Shown here: positions 1 to 4,759 of the stretch, in pieces
Layout: each line of letters starts with the position of its first letter
Position numbering within the stretch: the stretch's first letter is position 1
Origin: VRUE01 sp040904405
Lineage (GTDB): Bacteria; Actinomycetota; Thermoleophilia; Solirubrobacterales; 70-9
Reading direction: 5' to 3'
Length of the DNA: 9,339 nucleotides
Assembly (NCBI GenBank): GCA_040904405.1
Contig: JBBDTK010000045.1
Coordinates: 1 to 9,339 of the forward strand
Made by a program: the position numbers and the translations under genes
The notes under the pieces: model-generated
Database searches by the model: none
The model's input: only the letters and a program-made list of their open reading frames with translations
What the model was told of the DNA's origin: nothing

Positions 1-587
1 AACCACTCCTCGCCCCCGACGCTCTCTGCCGAGACCCGGATCCGGGGTGCGTCCTCGCTGTGGAACTTGATCGCGTTGGCGAGCAGGTTCTGGAACACCT
101 GCATCAGCTGGGTGGCCCCGACCCTCACACTTGGCAGGCTCTCGGCTTCGACCACGGCGCCGCTTTCCTCGATCGCCGAGCGCAGGTTCTGGAGCGCCTG
201 CGCGAGCGCCTGCTCTGCATCGGCGCCGGCGGGCTCATCGGCCGCGGCATCGACTCGCGAGTAGGCCAGCAGGTCGCTGATCAGCTCGCGCATGCGGCTG
301 GCACCGTCTGCCGCGAAGTCGAGAAACGCCCTCGCCTCCTCGTCGAGGCGGCCGGCGTAGCGTCGTTGAATCAGCCCCACGTATTCGCTCACCATCCGCA
401 GCGGTTCCTGCAGCTCGTGAGAGGCGATGTAGGCGAACTGCTCGAGGTCGCGGTTTGAGCGTTCCAGCGCAGACTGCCGCCGCTCGAGTTCCTGCTCAAC
501 CCGGCGCAGATTCAGATCCGTCTGTGTCTCGCCGCCCTCGCCCGGACGCCCGGAAGCTCCGACGAGCGCGCGCATCTCTTCGTCCAT
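1..587 (-). CDS. Sensor-less histidine kinase, N-terminal part (runs off the window)
   Basis: This is a two-component histidine kinase that should autophosphorylate on a histidine and pass the phosphate to a response regulator not seen here. The first 195 residues are visible; the C-terminal end lies beyond base 1. A predicted coiled coil (about residues 24-50) leads into the HisKA dimerisation/phosphoacceptor helix with the H-box SHELQEPLRM, His57 being the phosphoacceptor. The N-box of the HATPase_c domain follows (QNLLANAIKF, about residues 166-175). The G boxes lie outside the window. Kinases with this H-box (FAYIASHELQEP) usually carry PAS, GAF or phytochrome sensor domains in front. Here there are only about 50 residues and no membrane segment. 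The ATG at 587 lies 21 nt after the proS stop in the same frame; TTG at 608 is an alternative start. No good Shine-Dalgarno is visible, so translation may depend on read-through from proS. Third codon positions are much less GC-rich than in proS (12 of the first 44 codons end in A/T), suggesting another origin. Confidence 0.85.
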   Translation of the reverse strand, partial: MDEEMRALVGASGRPGEGGETQTDLNLRRVEQELERRQSALERSNRDLEQFAYIASHELQEPLRMVSEYVGLIQRRYAGRLDEEARAFLDFAADGASRMRELISDLLAYSRVDAAADEPAGADAEQALAQALQNLRSAIEESGAVVEAESLPSVRVGATQLMQVFQNLLANAIKFHSEDAPRIRVSAESVGGEEW

Positions 588-608
588 GAAGTCGTACGCT
601 CGCGCCAA

Positions 609-1781
609 TCATCTCACGCGTGGCAAGTCCGGCGCTCGCGGACGCCCCCCGACCACGATCCGCAGCGGGCAGCCGAGCAGCTCGGCATCGGTCAGCTTCT
701 CGCCTGGCCCGGCGTCGCGGTCGTCGTAGAGGACCTCGGCGCCGAGCGCCAGCAGCTCGTCGTAGAGACGGTCGGCGGCCTCGCGCTCCTCCTCGCCCGC
801 CTTCGCCAGCGAGACCAGCTGGATCTGCCAGGGCGCCAGCGGCGGCGGCCAGACGATGCCGCGCTCGTCGGCGCCCTGCTCGATCGCCGCGGCGACGATC
901 CGCGCCGGGCCGATGCCGTAGCTGCCCATCACGATCGGCCGCTCCTCGCCGCTCCGGTCGAGGTAGGTGGCGCCGAGCGGCTCCGAGTAGCGGCTGCCGA
1001 GCTTGAAGATGTTGCCGACCTCGATCGCCGGCTGGACCTCGACCGTGCCGCCGTTCGGCCCCGGGTCGCCGTCGCGCAGCTCGGTCACCTCGACGTTGGC
1101 GGCGAACTCGGGGGCCAGGGCGATCGCGTCCTCGCCTGCCGCGCAGGGCGCCATGTACTCGTGGGCGCCGGAGCCACCCATCATCCCGACGTCGGACTCG
1201 ACCCGGTACCAGCGTAGCCCGCAGCGGTCGAGGATCCGCGCGTAGGCCTCGCTCTGCAGCTCGTAGGAGCGCTCCAGGCCGGCCACGTCGCGGTCGAAGG
1301 AGTAGGCGTCCTTCATCGCGAACTCGCGCGTGCGCAGAACGCCGGCCCGCGGCCGCGGCTCGTCCCGCTCCTTGGTCTGGATGTGGAAGAGCATGATTGG
1401 CAGGTCGCGGTAGGAGCGGACCTCCTGGGCGATGTGCTGGGTGATGCTCTCCTCGTGGGTCATCGCCAGGACCAGCGGCGAGCCCTTGCGGTCGGAGAGC
1501 TTGAACATCTCCTCGATTCCGTAGCGCCCGGTCTTCTGCCACGGCTCCGCCGGCTGCAGGACGGGCATCAGCATCTCCTCGCAGCCGATCGCCTCCATCT
1601 CCTCGCGGACGATCGCCTCTACCTTGCGCAGAACCCGCCAGCCGGCGGGCAGCCAGGTCCAGAGCCCCGCGCCCAGCTGCCGGACCAACCCGGCCCGCAC
1701 CATCAGCTTGTGCGAGACCGCCTCCGCGTCGGCGGGCGGGTCCTTGAGGGTGGGCAGGAAGCTCTGGCTCAACCGGGTCAC
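609..1781 (-). CDS. proS: Prolyl-tRNA synthetase, C-terminus apparently truncated
   Basis: This class II aminoacyl-tRNA synthetase charges tRNA-Pro with proline in the cytoplasm. The 390 residues show motif 1 (GCEEMLMPVLQP, about 66-77), motif 2 (RDEPRPRAGVLRTREF, 139-154, followed by MKDAYSF) and motif 3 (GSYGIGPARIVAA, 286-298, with Arg294). The anticodon-binding domain begins near residue 318. The large editing insertion found in E. coli ProRS is absent between motifs 2 and 3; only a short segment lies there. The C-terminus is odd. After CPLRIVVGG the family normally continues for about 35 residues (a G-rich turn, a strand of VEV/VEL type and a last helix), but here only about 11 unrelated residues follow before TGA. 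Those codons (CGT, CGA, CCA, AGA among them) do not match the strong G/C third-position bias of the gene. The start is GTG at 1781, giving the family N-terminus (V/M)TRLSQSFLPTLK. A TANNNT box lies 6 nt upstream, so the mRNA may be leaderless. Confidence 0.93.
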   Translation of the reverse strand: MTRLSQSFLPTLKDPPADAEAVSHKLMVRAGLVRQLGAGLWTWLPAGWRVLRKVEAIVREEMEAIGCEEMLMPVLQPAEPWQKTGRYGIEEMFKLSDRKGSPLVLAMTHEESITQHIAQEVRSYRDLPIMLFHIQTKERDEPRPRAGVLRTREFAMKDAYSFDRDVAGLERSYELQSEAYARILDRCGLRWYRVESDVGMMGGSGAHEYMAPCAAGEDAIALAPEFAANVEVTELRDGDPGPNGGTVEVQPAIEVGNIFKLGSRYSEPLGATYLDRSGEERPIVMGSYGIGPARIVAAAIEQGADERGIVWPPPLAPWQIQLVSLAKAGEEEREAADRLYDELLALGAEVLYDDRDAGPGEKLTDAELLGCPLRIVVGGRPRAPDLPRVR

Positions 1782-1908
1782 GCCGGAAACCTATACGGGC
1801 GGGATGTGCTTGGATCCTCGCGTTGGCAGTCGAGACCGATGTCCGAGCCCATCTCGCTCGCAGCCTACGCGCGAGACCGCGGAGGCCCCCAAGGTCGAGC
1901 GATCCCCC
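1782..1908. other. Intergenic spacer between ATPase and proS
   Basis: These 127 nt separate the ATPase stop from the proS start. The spacer contains the candidate proS -10 box at its left end. A 7-bp complementarity (TCGCTCG with CGAGCGA on the minus strand) has a loop of roughly 40 nt and no U-tract, so I do not call it a terminator. No convincing small gene was found. Confidence 0.5.
1788..1793 (-). promoter_or_regulatory. Putative -10 box for leaderless proS transcript
   Basis: Read on the minus strand this is TAGGTT, matching the actinobacterial -10 pattern TANNNT. It ends exactly 6 nt before the GTG start of proS, so transcription would begin at or next to the start codon. No convincing -35 element and no Shine-Dalgarno are visible. 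Support comes mainly from the identical spacing found at the ATPase and ispG starts. Confidence 0.45.
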
Positions 1909-3192
1909 TCACGCCCATAGCGCCGAGATCGGCAGCGCCCACAGTCGGTCCCCAAGAGGCAGGGTCTGATCGCCGGTGTGGAGGACCACGCCAGCCTTGA
2001 ACGAGCTCCCACGGTCGTCGCGCAGTCTCTCGAGCGCGACCCAGTCACCGGCCCTGATCGTCGCTGCCGCCTTTACCTCCAAGGCGACGACCTCCTGCTC
2101 GGGGCTCTCGAGCAGGAGGTCGATCTCCTGTCGTCCGCGCCGGTAGTGATAGAGGCCCGCGCCGACCTCCGACCACTCGAGCTGGCGCAGCAGCTCCATC
2201 GCCGCGAAGCTCTCGAGGATCGGACCGCTGATCTGATCGTCCTCGGAGATCCGCCTCTCGCTGGCGTTCAGCAGGTGGGCCAGCAGCCCGCTGTCCACCA
2301 CACACGCCTTCCCGTGCGCGACCTCGCGCGCTCCGAGACCGGGCCGCCAGGCGGGCAGCACCCGCACCAGGAACACGGTTTCGAGCAGCTGGACGTAGGA
2401 CTTGACGGTCTTCGCGTCGAGACCGATCCGCTGGCTGATGCTCCCGGGCACGTACAGACCCCCCGCCCGGGATGCGATCAGTCGCAACAACCGGGGCACC
2501 TCCACGAGCTTCTGCGCGGAGGCGAGATCGCGCAGATCCCGCTCGATCAGCGACTCGACATAGCTTGAGAACCACGCCCGGCGACGCTTCGGATCTGCCC
2601 GCCTGCGGGCCTGCGGATAACCGCCTGCCGCAACTCTCGCGACGAAGGCCTCGCGCCCGACCGGGGCGCCTCTGATCTGCGGCGGGTCGCCGGCGAACAA
2701 GGCGTCGACGAGGTTCGTCGCGGTTCTCTCTATCTCCGTTTGAGCGAGCGGCCAGAGCCGGATGAACTCCGCACGTCCCGTCAGCGCATCGCGGACCTTC
2801 GGCGCGGTGAACACGTTTGCCGAGCCGGTCAGCAGGAAGCGCCCCGGGCGCTGGTCTTGATCGACGGCGTGCTTGATCTCCAGGAGGATGTCGGGTACGC
2901 GCTGCACCTCGTCGATCAGGGCCGGTCCCGACAGGCCCGCGACGAAACCCTTCGGATCGCGCTCGGCCGCCTCGCGCGTGGCTGCGGTGTCGAAGCTCAA
3001 GATCTGGCGACCGCGCTCTTGCATTGCCACCTCTTCCGCGAGGGTGCTCTTGCCGACCTGCCTTGCGCCGAGAATCATCACCACCCGGGTGTCTTCGAGA
3101 GCCGCGGTCACCGACGGATGTGCCCGACGCGCGAACAACGGCTCCGCTCCTGTCCTCGGCTCTGACGCAGACCTGGATTTTGGCTGTTGCAT
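1909..3192 (-). CDS. AAA_14/DUF4143 family ATPase
   Basis: This 427-residue P-loop ATPase belongs to a widespread but poorly understood prokaryotic family, often accessory and horizontally moved. The AAA_14 domain shows Walker A GARQVGKST (42-50), Walker B ALIDEVQ (91-97, with Asp94 and Glu95) and a sensor-like LLTGSANV (120-127). A winged-helix-like region follows (SISQRIGLDAKTVKSYV, about 251-267). The C-terminal DUF4143 part contains EIDLLLE (356-362) and LEVKAA (371-376). This D...ExK spacing resembles the PD-(D/E)xK nuclease fold, though catalytic activity is not established for the family. Length is typical, so the gene looks intact. It has its own TATAAT box 6 nt before the ATG. It sits between ispG and proS, genes that belong to one conserved cluster. 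Its third codon positions (17 of the first 62 or so end in A/T) differ from the flanking core genes. Cellular role unknown; no toxin or partner gene is visible next to it. Confidence 0.9.
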   Translation of the reverse strand: MQQPKSRSASEPRTGAEPLFARRAHPSVTAALEDTRVVMILGARQVGKSTLAEEVAMQERGRQILSFDTAATREAAERDPKGFVAGLSGPALIDEVQRVPDILLEIKHAVDQDQRPGRFLLTGSANVFTAPKVRDALTGRAEFIRLWPLAQTEIERTATNLVDALFAGDPPQIRGAPVGREAFVARVAAGGYPQARRRADPKRRRAWFSSYVESLIERDLRDLASAQKLVEVPRLLRLIASRAGGLYVPGSISQRIGLDAKTVKSYVQLLETVFLVRVLPAWRPGLGAREVAHGKACVVDSGLLAHLLNASERRISEDDQISGPILESFAAMELLRQLEWSEVGAGLYHYRRGRQEIDLLLESPEQEVVALEVKAAATIRAGDWVALERLRDDRGSSFKAGVVLHTGDQTLPLGDRLWALPISALWA

Positions 3193-3214
3193 ACCAGGAT
3201 TATAGCCGGTGCAA
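3187..3214 (-). promoter_or_regulatory. TATAAT promoter inside an operator-like inverted repeat
   Basis: On the minus strand a perfect TATAAT occupies 3204-3199 and is followed by 6 nt and then the ATG of the ATPase gene, so the transcript would be leaderless or nearly so. The -10 box is enclosed by TTGCA (3187-3191) and TGCAA (3210-3214) with further partial symmetry (ACCAGG against CCGGT). One arm overlaps the start codon. This arrangement is what an autoregulatory repressor site would look like, but no regulator is identified. A -35 match is not evident at the expected place (about 3222-3227). Confidence 0.55.
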
Positions 3215-3351
3215 AATAGGAAATTGCTGCCTGCATCGATCTGGTCGATGCCTGCCAGAGCGCGTCTCGAAAGTGCTCGCCAAGCTAGGGATGAGGCGCC
3301 GTGCGGCGGTCGCGGCCGTGCTCGAAGCGGATCGACGGTCGAAGGCCCCGA
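3193..3351. other. Spacer between ispG and the ATPase
   Basis: This 159-nt spacer holds the ATPase promoter with its inverted repeat and the 7-bp hairpin at 3233-3251. The part next to the ATPase (about 3199-3230) is conspicuously AT-richer than the rest of the window. No convincing gene or RNA is visible in the remaining 100 nt. Confidence 0.5.
3233..3251 (-). promoter_or_regulatory. Perfect hairpin upstream of the ATPase promoter
   Basis: A 7-bp perfect inverted repeat (GCATCGA, 5-nt loop, TCGATGC) is flanked on both sides by short GCCTGC copies. It lies about 100 nt after the ispG stop and just upstream of where the -35 region of the ATPase promoter would be. It could be an operator or part of an ispG terminator. 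There is no immediate U-tract, although a T-rich stretch lies about 10-20 nt further along on the minus strand. Confidence 0.35.
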
Positions 3352-4608
3352 TCAGGCGCGCGTGAACCTCCGGCCCGCGGTGGGCGAGGCCTCCTCGTCG
3401 AGCAGGACCTTGTCGGACTCGCCCTTCTCGGCCGCTTCGTGCTCCATCCGGGCGATCTTCTCCGGGGTCAGGTCGCCGGCGTTCTCCTGCTCGATCCTCT
3501 CCACCCACTCGGCCCCCTCGCGCGACTCGACCTCGTCGAACTCGACCTCGCCGCCGCGATCCAGCGACTTGTCGATCTCCTCGAACAGGGTGTCGACCAG
3601 CTCGGCCTGCGGGACCTTCCGCAACGGCTTGCCGCCGGCGAAGATCAGCCCCTCGTTCTTGGCCCCGGCGATGCCGAAGTCGGCGTGGCTGGCCTCGCCG
3701 ATGCCGTTGACCGCGCAGCCCAGCACGGCCACCTCGACCGGCTCGGCGTAGCCTTCCAGCCGCTGCTCGATCTCGGCCACGACCGAGTCCATGTCGAACT
3801 GCAGCCGGCCGCAGGTCGGGCAGGCGATCAGCACCGGGCCGCGCTCGCGCAGCTGCAGCGCCTTGAGGATCTCCCAGGCGACCTTGACCTCCTCCTCCGC
3901 GTGGAAGGTCGAGAGGCTGATCCGGATCGTGTCGCCGATCCCGTCGGCGAGCAGGGTCCCCAGCCCGACCGAGGATTTCAGCGAGCCCGACCATTTCGTC
4001 CCGGCCTCGGTGATCCCGAGGTGCAGCGGGTAGGCGATCCGCTCCGCCAGCAGCCGGTTGGCGGCGATCGTGTTGGGCACGTTGGTCGACTTGATCGAGA
4101 CCTTGAACTCGGTGAACTCGAGTCCCTCCATCAACTCGACGAACTCGACCGCGGCGGCGACCAGGGCCTCGACCGGCTGCTCCCGCTCGAGCTCGTGCAG
4201 GTGCCTGGGCAGGGAACCGGAGTTGACCCCGATCCGCATCGGCACCCCGGCCGCGGTCGCCCGCTCGGCCACCTCGGCGACTTTCTCGCGGCCGCCGATG
4301 TTGCCCGGGTTGAGCCGGATGCAGTGGGCGCCGGCGTCGATCGCCTTCAGCGCCAGGGTGTGGTTGAAGTGGATGTCGGCGATCACCGGGATCGGCGACT
4401 GCTTGACGATCGTCCGCAGCGCCTCGACGTCCTCTTCGCGCGGCACCGCCACCCGCACGATGTCCGCCCCGGCCTCGGCGACCTTGCCGATCTGCTCCAT
4501 CGTCGCCGCCAGGTTGGCGGTCTCGGTCTTGGTCATCGTCTGCACGGCGACCGGCGCCCCACCGCCGATCGGCACCCCGCCAACGAATATCTGCCGCTTG
4601 GAGGCCAT
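3352..4608 (-). CDS. ispG: 4-hydroxy-3-methylbut-2-enyl diphosphate synthase (IspG/GcpE)
   Basis: IspG is a cytoplasmic [4Fe-4S] enzyme of the MEP isoprenoid pathway. It reductively converts 2-C-methyl-D-erythritol 2,4-cyclodiphosphate into HMBPP. The 418-residue protein has the N-terminal TIM-barrel part (VGGVPIGGGAPVAVQTMTKT at about residue 9, then IVRVAVP and IADIHFNHTLAL). The C-terminal cluster-binding domain has ligands visible as Cys263 and Cys266 (CPTCGR), Cys298 (GCAVNGIGE) and Glu305. These are the E. coli positions 270, 273, 305 and 312 with a constant offset of 7. An acidic, probably helical tail of about 69 residues (350-418) follows, longer than usual. ATG 4608 gives MASKRQIFVGG, the family's normal start; the open frame extends further upstream but with no family similarity. 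A TACCCT box lies 6 nt before the ATG. In actinobacteria ispG commonly sits directly downstream of rseP; here the secreted-protein operon separates them. Confidence 0.96.
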   Translation of the reverse strand: MASKRQIFVGGVPIGGGAPVAVQTMTKTETANLAATMEQIGKVAEAGADIVRVAVPREEDVEALRTIVKQSPIPVIADIHFNHTLALKAIDAGAHCIRLNPGNIGGREKVAEVAERATAAGVPMRIGVNSGSLPRHLHELEREQPVEALVAAAVEFVELMEGLEFTEFKVSIKSTNVPNTIAANRLLAERIAYPLHLGITEAGTKWSGSLKSSVGLGTLLADGIGDTIRISLSTFHAEEEVKVAWEILKALQLRERGPVLIACPTCGRLQFDMDSVVAEIEQRLEGYAEPVEVAVLGCAVNGIGEASHADFGIAGAKNEGLIFAGGKPLRKVPQAELVDTLFEEIDKSLDRGGEVEFDEVESREGAEWVERIEQENAGDLTPEKIARMEHEAAEKGESDKVLLDEEASPTAGRRFTRA

Positions 4609-4614
4609 CAGCCA

Positions 4615-4620
4615 AGGGTA
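4615..4620 (-). promoter_or_regulatory. Putative -10 box for leaderless ispG transcript
   Basis: On the minus strand TACCCT (TANNNT pattern) ends 6 nt before the ispG ATG. No Shine-Dalgarno and no clear -35 box are visible. It suggests ispG is now expressed from its own promoter after being separated from rseP. Confidence 0.45.
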
Positions 4621-4670
4621 TCCTGGCGGCGACTCCGAGCCCTGGTGCCGGTGGTTCAGGCGGCGGGGTG

Positions 4671-4676
4671 TACCCT
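4671..4676 (+). promoter_or_regulatory. Possible -10 box for the secreted-protein operon
   Basis: TACCCT fits TANNNT and would place the transcription start near 4683, only a few nt before the candidate ATG at 4687. A GGGGAGG Shine-Dalgarno-like stretch (4677-4683) lies between them, which fits the GTG at 4690 best by spacing. If transcription started at 4683 that stretch would be mostly absent from the mRNA, so the two readings conflict. Weak support. Confidence 0.25.
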
Positions 4677-4759
4677 GGGGAGGCGCATGGTGCGGCGCAC
4701 GGGTGAGCGGCCCCCAGCGGGGGACAGGGTGCCCGCAAGGGCGGGGGGTGGGCGCCTCC
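4671..4759 (+). promoter_or_regulatory. Structured segment with competing stems at the operon start
   Basis: Perfect complementarities are packed here. GGAGGCGC (4679-4686) pairs with GCGCCTCC (4752-4759), enclosing three hairpins: GTGC/GCAC (4690-4700), CCCCC/GGGGG (4711-4723) and GCCC-GCAA-GGGC (4731-4742, a GNRA-type loop). Two alternative pairings compete with these: CTGGGG (4675-4680) with CCCCAG (4712-4717), and ACCCTG (4672-4677) with CAGGGT (4725-4730). Several involve the Shine-Dalgarno-like stretch. It does not match any riboswitch consensus I can recall, and GC-rich DNA forms such stems by chance. Confidence 0.3.

Noticed and set aside
645..650. Simple sequencing frameshift in the C run as sole cause of the short ProRS
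   Set aside because: Neither alternative frame after the run gives a ProRS-like tail, and the codon bias also changes there, so a junction is the better explanation, though not proven.
3209..3216. TTGCAC next to the ATPase -10 as a -35 element
   Set aside because: On the minus strand it lies only 4 nt from TATAAT, far too close to be a -35 box; it is better explained as an arm of the inverted repeat.
3301..4686. Long open plus-strand frame upstream of, and continuous with, the first secreted-protein gene
   Set aside because: It is antisense to ispG, whose minus-strand product has all catalytic ligands. The upstream part is low-complexity with no family features, and the real signal peptide lies at about 4760-4840.
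4694..4710. Short stretch resembling the 16S rRNA segment GGACGGGTGAG
   Set aside because: The similarity covers only about a dozen bases and the flanks do not follow 16S rRNA; chance match.
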